A DNA stretch of 64,000 nucleotides, from assembly GCA_041392205.1 (NCBI GenBank), contig JAWKMO010000008.1, forward strand, positions 84,512 through 148,511, in the 5' to 3' direction. The stretch's first letter is position 1. Every line of letters starts with the position of its first letter. This DNA comes from Halomarinibacterium sp041392205 (GTDB taxonomy: Bacteria; Bacteroidota; Bacteroidia; Flavobacteriales; Flavobacteriaceae). The notes under the pieces are model-generated. The model made no database searches. It saw only the letters and a program-made list of their open reading frames with translations, and was not told where the DNA came from. Shown in pieces: positions 1 through 9,125 of this stretch. A program made the translations under genes and the position numbers.

Positions 1-2217
1 ACTGGCAGCAGTTCTTGTGGCATGTTGTCTAATAAGCTCGGGGCCACCCGCAGCATTATCGATACTAGCTTGACTTTGCTCATTTAGGACTTTCATTTCG
101 GCTACCCTACCGTCAATTTGAGCAATGATAGAGTCATTTTCTGTTATTTCTGCTTCCGATTGCTGATTGTCTTTGGAGGCTTGTTCGGCATCTTGTATAT
201 ATTGTCTAGCCCGTTCCCCAGTTTGCGAAATGGCATCGTCCATGGATTGTGCCCCGTTAGCCGTTTCATTCATTTCGCCACTTTGCTGTTGTGCGTCGGC
301 TCTGGCATCTGGATCATCTGGAATTTCACTTTCACTTTGAGCTGCTTTGGATTTGGCATCGCTGGAAAGAGCTGAGGACTCTCCTTTTCCTTCATCGGCT
401 TCCTGAGCTAAGCCCGGAGCTTCTGTAGAAACAAAAGCTTGTCTTTCTTGACTGTCTGTTAATGCTTCTTTAGAGGTTTCTGAAATTCCTTTTCTTTCGG
501 TATTATGATCTTCCGTCATTTTGGTGCCTTCTTTGGCAAGGGCTAAATCTTGACGGCTCGTATGTAAAGAGCCATCCAGTCCATAAGAATGAATCGTTTT
601 TTCAGAGGCATGCTGTTTCATTTCATAGCCTTTTTCTCTAAGCATTTCGGCTATATAACCCAATCCGCGTACTTGCGTATCAATTTCAGATTTTCTAGGT
701 AAAGGTTGCCCTGCACTATCTACTGGGGCAATAACATTGGGATGTTTAAAGGGTTGGGGTTTTGCAGGAATTTCAACCGCATTGGCAGCTTGTAACGATT
801 GTGCAGCGGCTTGTTCGGATGCATCTGCGGCTCCCATATTACTATTTTCAGCTTGTCCCCCTTCGGTTTCACCTCCTTCACCAGCTGGGGGTTCTTCAGA
901 TAGTGTTTCCTCCATTTGAGCTTTTTGATCTGCAATTTTTTCTTGAGCTACGGCACCTCTATCTACAGGAGGTGTTGTTACCCCTTCAGATAATACGCCT
1001 CCCTTTTCTTGGTGCACTTCACCCCGAGGTGGGTCTTTCTTTTCTTTAATTTCTTCTTCGCTTAAATCTCCTTGGTCCTGAACTCGCTCATCGTTCGTAA
1101 TTTTACTATTCGATTTTCCTTCAACCTCTGCACCATCATTAGGTTTTTCGGCACCTCCTTCGGGCGTTACTTTTTTTCCAGGGGGAACATACCTTTGAAT
1201 GGTACTTCCAGAAGCCCCTTGTTGTACTGTATGGGTTAATTCATGGGCTAAAAGATGCTTCCCTTCCTTACTTTCGGGATTGTATTTTCCTTGGTTGAAA
1301 TAAATGTCATTGCCATTGGTAAAGGCATGAGCACCTAAATCTTTATTCATTTGAACCGCATTACCGCCGGTATGAATTTTTACATTGCTGAAATCGGCTC
1401 CAAAGCCTTGGGACATTTCTTGTTGGGTAGTTGCAGGAAGAGGCACTCCGCCTCCTTTGAAAGATTTTAAAGCCGCTTCAATGGGAGCATTTTTAGTACT
1501 ACCCTCGTTGCTACTTTTTTCTTGTACTGGAAATTCTTTCTCTTCTTTTTCTTCTTTTTTAGGAGGAGGAAGATCGTTTACTTGTTTGCCTTCTTGTGCT
1601 TCGCCATTTTGAGCCTCGGGAGAAGGGAGTTCTTCAGTTTGTGTGGCTTCTTCTCCTTGTTGAGCTGCTTGTGGATCTTCTTTTTCTTGGTCGGTAACTC
1701 CTTCTGGTAAAGCTGGAAACGCTATGGCTTTTTTGGTTTGAACTTTTTCCTCAGCTTCACATGCATCACACTTTTCTTGTACAACGTCTTCCTCTTCTTT
1801 TTGCTGAACCTCTTCAAAAGGGAGTTTTTGTACTTTTTCTTCGGCTTCGCAATCGGTACATTTTTCTTGAATAGCTTCATCATCTGAAGCTAATTGTACA
1901 ACAGGAGTAATGCTATCTGCTAAAGGTTTCTCCTGAATTTCTTCTGTTTCCTCCTTTTGCTGTACCTCTTCAAAAGGCGATTTTTGAATGGGTGTTGCTT
2001 TACTAGGGAAAAAGGATTCTCCTCCAAAAACACTCTTTTTATTTTCTGTTTTTGAAACCACTTTATCGGCCATTGCATCGGCCTCTACTTCATATTTATC
2101 TTGTGGTTTTCCAATAGACAGCTTTGCCTGAACACCAAAAAATGGAGTTGCTCCCTTTTGCTGAACGGCAGCATTGGGAGCACTATTTTGGGTGTTATTT
2201 TTAGCAAATGCGCGCAT
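1..2217 (-). CDS. eCIS-associated DUF4157 protein, C-terminus beyond window
   Basis: The minus-strand frame is open from ATG at 2217 to the window edge (739 residues seen, no stop). The N-terminus (ATPFFGVQAKLSIGKPQDKY, then EADAMADKVV) is the usual opening of eCIS DUF4157 proteins. Residues about 60-250 are a Gln/Glu/Lys-rich low-complexity linker holding two copies of EKCxxCEAEEKVQ (Cys 120/123 and 150/153). The DUF4157 domain lies at about 255-335, with GFGADFSNVKIHT and the metallopeptidase-like HELTH motif at 325-329. The rest is polar, Glu/Gln/Ala-rich and probably helical, with no recognised fold. DUF4157 proteins travel with eCIS particles and are thought to be loaded cargo or loading partners. 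It starts 1 bp after the 108-residue gene, so it is the last operon gene seen. Cargo versus structural helper cannot be decided here. Confidence 0.8.
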   Translation of the reverse strand, partial: MRAFAKNNTQNSAPNAAVQQKGATPFFGVQAKLSIGKPQDKYEVEADAMADKVVSKTENKKSVFGGESFFPSKATPIQKSPFEEVQQKEETEEIQEKPLADSITPVVQLASDDEAIQEKCTDCEAEEKVQKLPFEEVQQKEEEDVVQEKCDACEAEEKVQTKKAIAFPALPEGVTDQEKEDPQAAQQGEEATQTEELPSPEAQNGEAQEGKQVNDLPPPKKEEKEEKEFPVQEKSSNEGSTKNAPIEAALKSFKGGGVPLPATTQQEMSQGFGADFSNVKIHTGGNAVQMNKDLGAHAFTNGNDIYFNQGKYNPESKEGKHLLAHELTHTVQQGASGSTIQRYVPPGKKVTPEGGAEKPNDGAEVEGKSNSKITNDERVQDQGDLSEEEIKEKKDPPRGEVHQEKGGVLSEGVTTPPVDRGAVAQEKIADQKAQMEETLSEEPPAGEGGETEGGQAENSNMGAADASEQAAAQSLQAANAVEIPAKPQPFKHPNVIAPVDSAGQPLPRKSEIDTQVRGLGYIAEMLREKGYEMKQHASEKTIHSYGLDGSLHTSRQDLALAKEGTKMTEDHNTERKGISETSKEALTDSQERQAFVSTEAPGLAQEADEGKGESSALSSDAKSKAAQSESEIPDDPDARADAQQQSGEMNETANGAQSMDDAISQTGERARQYIQDAEQASKDNQQSEAEITENDSIIAQIDGRVAEMKVLNEQSQASIDNAAGGPELIRQHATRTAAS

Positions 2218-2218
2218 G

Positions 2219-2545
2219 TTATAGACCTATAAAGAGTACTGCTTTGCTTACGATAAGTTTAATGACACTGTTTTTTAAATGGCCCAATTTTATTTTTGAA
2301 ATCCCTGCTTTATGAAGTGTTTTCATAATAACGAGGTCTTTTTGACTCATTAATAAAAGTTCATATTCTTCCTTCGTGATGACCCCATTTGCCAGTAATA
2401 ATGTCCATCTTTTCAATTTTTCCTTCGATTCTTCCAAAAAAGTGGCAATATCCTCTTTTGTATTTTTGCCTTCGGGTCCTATTTTTTCTTTTACAAGGTT
2501 GAGAATGTCTGTTTTAAGTTCTTTAAAAAGGTTTTCAAAATCCAT
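2219..2545 (-). CDS. small eCIS-operon protein, function unknown
   Basis: A 108-residue protein with an ATG start, lying between the lipoprotein gene (12 bp gap) and the downstream DUF4157 gene (1 bp gap), so almost certainly cotranscribed. The first 60 residues are charged and likely helical (MDFENLFKELKTDILNLVKE). The C-terminus from about 90 is hydrophobic (VIKLIVSKAVLFIGL) and could contact a membrane or a partner. No family was recognised. The position between cargo-like genes suggests a chaperone, immunity or accessory role, but that is inference only. Confidence 0.6.
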   Translation of the reverse strand: MDFENLFKELKTDILNLVKEKIGPEGKNTKEDIATFLEESKEKLKRWTLLLANGVITKEEYELLLMSQKDLVIMKTLHKAGISKIKLGHLKNSVIKLIVSKAVLFIGL

Positions 2546-2557
2546 GGCAGTTTGTAT

Positions 2558-3007
2558 TTAGTTTAGAGTTGAAGTAAGTATTTGCAAGAGAGCGCTTTTA
2601 GATTTTTCATCTTTTTTGGATTCATAATCAATCATTAAATCGAATAATTTGAGAATTTCTGGAGAAAATTCTTCTACAAAAGCAGGACTCATAGTCCCTT
2701 GTTGTTCCCAAGTTTTAAGGAAACTTTGTAAGGCAGAATTTTCAGAATTTAAAAGACCCCACATTTGTTGCATTATTTGATTTTTGTCCTTTGTTTTTTC
2801 ATAAATATGCATCTTTTGTAACTGAAATTGCAGGTTGTTTACAGCAGGTTCATTAGCTACAAATGGAGTTGTAGCCTTTTGGATTAGGCCTTCTGTCATT
2901 ACTTTGGTCATTACAGTCTCGGTAAGTGTGTAATGATCATAATAACTAACACATGAAACAATAAATAGACTAAAAAAGAAGGTGTAAATTTTAAGTTTTG
3001 TTTTCAT
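2558..3007 (-). CDS. predicted lipoprotein in the eCIS operon
   Basis: A 149-residue protein with a short basic N-terminus, a hydrophobic stretch and a lipobox (LFIVSC, Cys19), so it is predicted to be lipidated after signal peptidase II cleavage. The mature part is polar and helical, without a recognised domain. It starts 2 bp after the DUF4157 metallopeptidase-like gene. A membrane-anchored lipoprotein is not a usual structural part of the cytoplasmically assembled particle. It might hold particles at the envelope, protect the producer from cargo, or have a lysis or release role. Those roles are guesses from position. Confidence 0.65.
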   Translation of the reverse strand: MKTKLKIYTFFFSLFIVSCVSYYDHYTLTETVMTKVMTEGLIQKATTPFVANEPAVNNLQFQLQKMHIYEKTKDKNQIMQQMWGLLNSENSALQSFLKTWEQQGTMSPAFVEEFSPEILKLFDLMIDYESKKDEKSKSALLQILTSTLN

Positions 3008-3009
3008 TT

Positions 3010-4569
3010 CTAATTCCTTTTGTTAAAATTCCAATTGCCCCGTTCCATGGCATTTAAAATACCAATAGAGATAGCGTTACTAGCATCTTTGGAACTATAC
3101 CTAGTTTCGAGTTCTTTTATAATGTATTGCTTCATTTCTTCTGCCTTTTGAGGAGTTAGAATAGATAGAATCCTTTTCCAGTATCTATGTATTTCTGAAG
3201 AAATGGGTATTGGGACTGAATATTCACCGTTGGAAAAGCGGTGGTTAATTGCTATTTCTTCGGCATTTACTAAAATTTCTTCAACTAAATACGTGCTTAA
3301 TTCAATTGGGTTGGTTTCTGTAGACCCTTGTTGAACATCACTCTTATCTACTGTAGGCATCCCAGAAATAGTTAAATGTCTCTTTTCATGACTGAGTAAG
3401 GTTATAACCCTAAGCAGGGCGTCCAAATCCTTATTGTTAAGCACTTTATTGGCATCTTCTTTAAAAGACTTTAGCCCACCTATTTCATTATCATCTTTGC
3501 TTGAATAACCACTAAATCCATTTCCACCAGCGCCAGAAAGTTGTGGAATATTGATTTTGTCGCAAGCAACAAATTTAGTTTTGTTGATTGAAAACACTCC
3601 TTCGTTAGTAAAAACCACTTCGACGGTTTGTTTCTTTGCTGCTTTATCGTCATTAGATAAGGAGCTATTATCAATAATTTCGATGGCTTTAGATTTTAGT
3701 TGCCTTATGATAACAGAAATATCTTCTTTTCCTTCGCAGGTTTCTGGAGTTGTATTGTTTGTATTGGGAGTTTTTTGCACTTTTTTTACCAAATTTCCAG
3801 ATTGCTGTATGGTATGAGTTAATTCGTGAGCCAAGAGGTGTTTCCCATGGGGAGAACTTGGGTCGTATTTGCCTTCGTTAAAATAAATATCATTTCCAGT
3901 GGTAAAGGCTTGCGCTCCTAACTCTTTAGCAGTCTCTTGTGCTTTGGAGTCCGTATGGATGGTAACATTACTAAAATCGGCACCAAAGCCTTTTTCCATT
4001 TCGTGGCGAGTAGTTTTATCCATTTTCATTCCCTGTCCTTTGGTGTTTTTTATAATGGATTCCGCCTTGGGAGTTGCTCTCTTTCCATTCCCTTTTTTTT
4101 GAACAGGCTCTTCCTCTTCTTTAGCTTTGGGTTGTGCCATTTCCTCTTCCTCTTCTTTTTGCACAGCCTGCTCCTCTTCTTCAGGTTTTGTTTGAGCTTC
4201 TTCCTCTTCCCCTTTTTGTTGAAGGGTTTCTTCTTCCTCTTCGCCTTTTTGCTGAACAGTTTCTTCCTCTTCTTTAGGAGCCTTTTGAACCGGTTCTTCT
4301 TCGGTTGGCATTTCTTTTTTCTGAAGCGTTGAAATGGATTGGGATATGGGCTTTTCTTGTAATTGCTCTTCCTCGCCAGCTTTTTTCTGAATCGAAGTTC
4401 CTTCAGAAGTCGCATTCACTACTTTATCGGCCACAGAATCGGCTTCTTTTTCATACCCATCATCTGCTTTACCTATAGCCAATTTTGTTTGTACGGAAGG
4501 GAAAAAAGGACCCTGCCCTTCATTACTGCGAGCATTTGATGCTTTCTTTTTCTTTTTTAATCTTTTCAT
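3010..4569 (-). CDS. DUF4157 eCIS protein with a second HExxH motif, candidate metallopeptidase effector
   Basis: 519 residues, ATG start. Order of parts: basic N-terminus (MKRLKKKKKA); eCIS-type leader (PFFPSVQTKLAIGKADDGYE); an acidic linker at about 60-160 built from repeats of VQxK followed by EEEE runs; the DUF4157 domain at about 175-256 with GFGADFSNVTIHT and HELTH (248-252); then a roughly 260-residue C-terminal region without a recognised family. That region holds a second zincin-like motif in a hydrophobic helix, LLSHEKRHLT (His394, Glu395, His398), followed 30-50 residues later by Glu-rich helices that could supply a third zinc ligand. The layout fits leader, linker and catalytic payload. 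It lies 99 bp downstream of the tape-measure gene. Activity and target are unknown. Confidence 0.75.
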   Translation of the reverse strand: MKRLKKKKKASNARSNEGQGPFFPSVQTKLAIGKADDGYEKEADSVADKVVNATSEGTSIQKKAGEEEQLQEKPISQSISTLQKKEMPTEEEPVQKAPKEEEETVQQKGEEEEETLQQKGEEEEAQTKPEEEEQAVQKEEEEEMAQPKAKEEEEPVQKKGNGKRATPKAESIIKNTKGQGMKMDKTTRHEMEKGFGADFSNVTIHTDSKAQETAKELGAQAFTTGNDIYFNEGKYDPSSPHGKHLLAHELTHTIQQSGNLVKKVQKTPNTNNTTPETCEGKEDISVIIRQLKSKAIEIIDNSSLSNDDKAAKKQTVEVVFTNEGVFSINKTKFVACDKINIPQLSGAGGNGFSGYSSKDDNEIGGLKSFKEDANKVLNNKDLDALLRVITLLSHEKRHLTISGMPTVDKSDVQQGSTETNPIELSTYLVEEILVNAEEIAINHRFSNGEYSVPIPISSEIHRYWKRILSILTPQKAEEMKQYIIKELETRYSSKDASNAISIGILNAMERGNWNFNKRN

Positions 4570-4668
4570 TTGTATAAAATATTTGATAAAGTAGAAATTG
4601 GAATTTCCGAGGTATTTATCTTAGGTGGGTTTAAAAAAATCGTTAGCAACCATTTCATAATTAGTATT

Positions 4669-6207
4669 TTACCATTCCACAAATAGTATTTTTTTCTTCC
4701 AAGGTATTTTTACTAAATGGAAATTCCATGGGAGCGAATCCATGAGAATATCCTGTGTTTTTCTTTGTATATACAAGGAATCTCTTTCGTTTGTGGTCTT
4801 TAATTTTCCTTCTCGTAAAAGAAATTCGTTTCTAAGAACGTCTGTATTTTTTGTTTTTAAGCCCTCCCAATGAGTCATCATGGCTAGTAAAAGTTCTTCA
4901 CAAGCTTCCTTTTGAAAGGCAGTAAGCTTGATAAACCTTTTAATAGGTTGTTGTAGGGGAATATTACATAAGTATTTTTCGAAAAGGAGAAGATGTTCCT
5001 GAGGTTGTTCTTCTTTGCAAGCTAGATAGTGGAGCAAATGAACCGCTGCATCTATTTTTTCGGGTTTTATTTTTCCATCCAGGAGGAAATCCAATTTTTC
5101 AAAAAAGTGTTTTATGAAGGGATGGATAAGTATTAATCCAGCATTTTTTACAATAATCCCTTGCTCCAAAATGGCATCCTCTTTAGGGTCAAAATCAGGT
5201 CCTATTTGAAGCGTTTTTTCTTCGCTTTTTGGAAGGGTAATGGATTCTGAAAAAGGGTCCATAAAAGACTCTTTTTCTATACAGAAAAGACCTTTTTTTG
5301 CAACTAATTTTGGAGCGAGTTCTTCATATAATTTTATTGCATTATTAAGGCTGTTGTTTAAAGAGATGGGATCGTTTTTAGTACTATTTTTTAATGCTTT
5401 TAATTGAATAGGAATGCCAAGAATTTTGTTGCAAAAAAGAAGCAATTCTAATAGCTTTTTAAACTCTTTTTTGTGAAGCGATTTGCTTCTTTTTTTAGAA
5501 GTATTTTTGGTGAAAATAGGTTTCAGTAATTTTGTGAAGGAATCTAAAAATTCCTCTGGGTGGTATACTTGTTTGCGTTTAAAAATTAAGTGAAAAAAAT
5601 CAATTTTAAACCTTTCATTTTTTAGTAAACTTGGAATTATTCCAAGTTGTTTTAAGATTGTTTTGTCAATAGCAACTATTTTAAAGTATAATGCAATAAT
5701 AATTTGTATATCAAATTGATACAGTAATCTATTTAAATGTATAGATGAATTTATAATTGATTTTGCATCCACCCTATCAAGCTCATTAATAGTATTAGGA
5801 GTAAAAAGATTACGCTCATCAAACCACCAGGGATATTGTCCGTTTTTTAGAAAAAAAAGAAAGGCCTCTAACGCTCTATGTTGGGTATTTATTTGCGAAT
5901 TTCGGCGGGTTTCAATAGCTGTTTTTGAAGTTTCTTTTTTTGAAATTTCTTTTTGAATTTGGTGTATTATTTTGGGAGTAATATCTTCTAATTTTTCTTC
6001 TCTATTTAAATCTATAGTTAGTTCTATATTTTCAAATCTTTGCAGGTCATTTTTGGAATACTTTTCAGAAAATAAGCGATCTAAAATGGGGTATATTTTT
6101 TCTTTAAGAAAGAGGTCCAAATCGTCTTTTAATTGCAGTGCGATTGCCATAGAATTTGTGTTTACTTCTACCGTTAATTTTTTTATTAAATTTTTTTCTG
6201 CAATCAC
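4669..6207 (-). CDS. contractile injection system tape-measure protein
   Basis: 512 residues from a GTG start; the next in-frame ATG, at residue 19, would cut into the conserved N-terminus (KKLTVEVNTNSMAIALQLKD). This family sets the length of the eCIS tube. Recognisable signatures are the N-terminal QLKDDLDLFLKEKIYP region and the C-terminal NAGLILIHPFIKHFFEKL, followed by AVHLLHYLACKEEQPQEH and a LCNIP segment. The middle is helical and charged, as usual for this length-variable family. It follows the 82-residue gene by 7 bp. The assignment rests on these signatures and on the locus. Confidence 0.8.
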   Translation of the reverse strand: MIAEKNLIKKLTVEVNTNSMAIALQLKDDLDLFLKEKIYPILDRLFSEKYSKNDLQRFENIELTIDLNREEKLEDITPKIIHQIQKEISKKETSKTAIETRRNSQINTQHRALEAFLFFLKNGQYPWWFDERNLFTPNTINELDRVDAKSIINSSIHLNRLLYQFDIQIIIALYFKIVAIDKTILKQLGIIPSLLKNERFKIDFFHLIFKRKQVYHPEEFLDSFTKLLKPIFTKNTSKKRSKSLHKKEFKKLLELLLFCNKILGIPIQLKALKNSTKNDPISLNNSLNNAIKLYEELAPKLVAKKGLFCIEKESFMDPFSESITLPKSEEKTLQIGPDFDPKEDAILEQGIIVKNAGLILIHPFIKHFFEKLDFLLDGKIKPEKIDAAVHLLHYLACKEEQPQEHLLLFEKYLCNIPLQQPIKRFIKLTAFQKEACEELLLAMMTHWEGLKTKNTDVLRNEFLLREGKLKTTNERDSLYIQRKTQDILMDSLPWNFHLVKIPWKKKILFVEW

Positions 6208-6214
6208 TTGTTTT

Positions 6215-6463
6215 TTAATTTATTTTTTGTACTTTTATAAAACGATTCAGAGATGAATTACTGGGTTGTAAGTTCATTGTAGTTTTTGGTCTTTTAGTAG
6301 TAGTTTTCAGTTTGCGATTTACGCTTAACAGTTTGCTTTCTTCTTTTAGTTCATTTGCTTTAGTGTTTAGACCCATAAGGGTATCATTCGGAATGTACAA
6401 TTTAACCGACTGATACCCTTTCTCATTTGTAAGCCTTTCCTTATTTACTATCCCAGTTCTCAT
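6215..6463 (-). CDS. hypothetical small basic protein in the eCIS operon
   Basis: 82 residues with an ATG start that overlaps the stop of the 884-residue gene by 4 bp (ATGA), so translation is probably coupled. It is rich in Lys, Thr and Asn, with no transmembrane segment, signal peptide or recognised domain. The tape-measure gene follows 7 bp later. It may be a minor baseplate or assembly protein. The overlap is the main reason to believe it is real. Confidence 0.5.
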   Translation of the reverse strand: MRTGIVNKERLTNEKGYQSVKLYIPNDTLMGLNTKANELKEESKLLSVNRKLKTTTKRPKTTMNLQPSNSSLNRFIKVQKIN

Positions 6464-9114
6464 AATGTAATAGCATTTTCCCCGGTTGGGATTCCAAAAT
6501 AAAAATCTATTTGTGTTTTGAAATTTTCAATCACAGCATCAAAAGCAGCTGTATAATCTGTATTTGTGATATAAATTGAAAGTTTAGAAACTCCTGTACG
6601 GTTATGTAGGTATTCTCTTAGCTTTATAAACAACACAATATCATCGTGGGTATTATTACTATTATCACGGTAGAAATTAAGCATGGTATCGTCTACCCAT
6701 GTTCCATTAACCCAGTCCCCATCTAGTCTAAGTGTAATATTGGATACAATAAGCCTTAATTGTGTTTCGGCTTGATTAATAATTGTTTGTATGCTGTTGG
6801 GCAATTCTTCGCGACTGGTTATAAATCTTGGCGTGTCTGCTTGAGTATAAATAAAATGATTTTGCAGGCGATCTCTTAAGGTAGTCCATTTTCTCCATTT
6901 TTCATCGTATTTACCATAATCATCATCTTTGTTTACAGGGGCTAATTGTGCTTGTAGTTTTTCATAAAAAGAAGGATTGTATCCTTTTAAGTCCCTACAA
7001 CGCATCGCATCGGGTCGGAATATTTTATTGTTTCTAAACATTCCGTTGTTGCTATAGGTGTAAATAGCATTGTTATTTGCCAATGAAACCTCCCGTAATC
7101 GTAAGGTAAAAGTATCTTCTTTGGCACGAGTGATAACAAACCTTTTCTGACTTTCATTAAAATCGAAAACCAATCCTTTATTAAAACGGTTATTTAATGC
7201 TTCGGTAACGGCATGCACTCTTCGTAGAAATATTTGCCCCAATGGAATACGAAGGGTAGTGGTTCCGCTAATTAATTTTTCGCCATTAATACTATATTCA
7301 ATTACTTGAAGCACATAATCGTCTGGCATGGGTTTGTTGTTACTTTGCGTTCCCTTAAGGCTGCGCGAAAGGTTGTTCATGTATTTTAAAGAACTAATCC
7401 ATGGATAGGTACACTCCATAAGAGAGCAACATCCCCCTTCACTGGCTTCTGCTGGAATTTTATAGCTCACACAATAATCTGCTTTAACCGCATCGTTTTC
7501 TGAAATTAAAATAAAGGTTCCACCTTGGAAAACTCCCGCTTTGTGTATAATAGAAGGATGCTTTTTTACAAAAGCAGTAAAGGCCTCTTTTTCAGTAGTT
7601 AAATCGAAATGAATACAATCGAAATCCAATCCGTTTTCTACTTTTAATGTATTTATAGTGTCTTTGGTAGCCAATCCTGCTTGATTAAAATGCCCTTCAA
7701 TTCGATAGAAATCATGGCAATCCAAACTCACTTTTAAGGGATTCTTTGGCCAACCCGAAGCTAATAATGCTGTATGGTAACTTAAATTATACTCTTGTTT
7801 ATAGTTTTCGGTTTTCTGAAAACTCCAAGATTTTAAAAGAGTTGTGTCTAGATTATAATACACCGGGATAGCCTTATCTCCAAGACCGCCACACGATTTT
7901 GAGGGTGTAATTTTTATGGGTCCTTCATTTCCCAAAAAGAAATTGTCTAATAAAATGGTAACTCTTCGCACCAAGCTTTTTGCTTTTTTAATATAGAGTT
8001 CATATTCGGTATTGGTAGGCGAGGGGTACCATTGGTGGTGTAATTCGGGATATTCATTTTGAGAAGGAAATAAGCAACCCAATAATAAATGCTTCGGAAA
8101 GGCTTCAATATTTGGGCAACATTCGGTTTTTAATTTTAGTAATAAAGCAAGTATTTCATTATAACTATCGCTGATATCTTTTGTTAAATCATAACGATAC
8201 TGAACCATTTCATTAGAAGCAAAATCATCTAAATTTTCTATCTGATTTAGCACTGTATTTTGAGTGCCATTATGTATAGAGAGTATTTCTGAAAAATTAT
8301 TAAATAAACTGGAATAGGCCTCATGTAAGGATGCTTTTGCAGTAGTAATAGCCGTTTTGAAAGCCGTTGCCATAACAGCATAATTTTTGCTATTGTTACT
8401 ACTTCCCAAATCGGTATTCAACACTACTTTTGGAACGGCTGTTTCGGGAAGTTGGGTAATGGCTTCAAACACATCGTGTTTGGTGAAAATGGGATCTTTT
8501 GCATTAATAACATCTTCTACATCTTCCTTGGAAGCTAATAATACTTTTATATTTTGAACATTTTCTTGTCCTTGATTGTCACAATTTGAAGAAGTGCAAA
8601 TACTGGGTTCTTTTTGGTAGGTTTCTAAATATAGAATTACCACTTTGTCGCTTAGATCAAAATCTGAAAGAGAGTCGTGTTCTTCTTCATTAACCAATTC
8701 TGTAGGAATAAGCTCTACTAAATCGATCACCGAATTAGGTGCTGTTCTAAAGTGAGCATACTTTGCCTTAGCATCGGTAAATGTTTTGTAATGTGAATAG
8801 GTTACAGATTCAATACTAATATTTTTGGAATCTTTGGTCGATTTTGTAGAGGGTTCTTCTACATCTTTTTGAAGTTTTAACAAATCACCATCGGTGGTTA
8901 TGCCACAACCTTGTGTGATAGAAAGGGTTGTGCCTTCCACATCGACCGTCACTTTAAATCCGCAAACCCATCCCACACCAGAGAGGCAAACACGGGTCAA
9001 TCGATCTTGTTCATTAAAGTACTCGATAAATTCGTTTAATTGATGAGAGGTAAGTACTTGGTCATCCACAAAGGAGTTGTACTGTGGGGTGATTTCGAAT
9101 AATTTGCTTTCCAT
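6460..9114 (-). CDS. large eCIS-locus protein of unknown function
   Basis: 884 residues, ATG start, placed between the baseplate genes and the tape-measure gene. The N-terminus contains DDQVLTSHQLNEFIEYFNEQ followed by a glycine-containing beta segment (GWVCGFKVTVDVEGTTLSIT). The middle has paired Cys residues (CTSSNCDNQ; CCSLMEC) and the C-terminus is helical. No domain was recognised. The position corresponds to the fibre/baseplate-periphery genes of Afp-like clusters, so a role in attachment, the baseplate shell or target recognition is possible. No fibre-type repeat is evident. Confidence 0.6.
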   Translation of the reverse strand: MESKLFEITPQYNSFVDDQVLTSHQLNEFIEYFNEQDRLTRVCLSGVGWVCGFKVTVDVEGTTLSITQGCGITTDGDLLKLQKDVEEPSTKSTKDSKNISIESVTYSHYKTFTDAKAKYAHFRTAPNSVIDLVELIPTELVNEEEHDSLSDFDLSDKVVILYLETYQKEPSICTSSNCDNQGQENVQNIKVLLASKEDVEDVINAKDPIFTKHDVFEAITQLPETAVPKVVLNTDLGSSNNSKNYAVMATAFKTAITTAKASLHEAYSSLFNNFSEILSIHNGTQNTVLNQIENLDDFASNEMVQYRYDLTKDISDSYNEILALLLKLKTECCPNIEAFPKHLLLGCLFPSQNEYPELHHQWYPSPTNTEYELYIKKAKSLVRRVTILLDNFFLGNEGPIKITPSKSCGGLGDKAIPVYYNLDTTLLKSWSFQKTENYKQEYNLSYHTALLASGWPKNPLKVSLDCHDFYRIEGHFNQAGLATKDTINTLKVENGLDFDCIHFDLTTEKEAFTAFVKKHPSIIHKAGVFQGGTFILISENDAVKADYCVSYKIPAEASEGGCCSLMECTYPWISSLKYMNNLSRSLKGTQSNNKPMPDDYVLQVIEYSINGEKLISGTTTLRIPLGQIFLRRVHAVTEALNNRFNKGLVFDFNESQKRFVITRAKEDTFTLRLREVSLANNNAIYTYSNNGMFRNNKIFRPDAMRCRDLKGYNPSFYEKLQAQLAPVNKDDDYGKYDEKWRKWTTLRDRLQNHFIYTQADTPRFITSREELPNSIQTIINQAETQLRLIVSNITLRLDGDWVNGTWVDDTMLNFYRDNSNNTHDDIVLFIKLREYLHNRTGVSKLSIYITNTDYTAAFDAVIENFKTQIDFYFGIPTGENAITL

Positions 9115-9125
9115 AATCGTAGTCT

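Noticed and set aside
4050..4415. Lys/Arg-rich 121-residue frame in the DUF4157 gene
   Set aside because: It is a shadow of the Glu-rich repeat linker in another frame.
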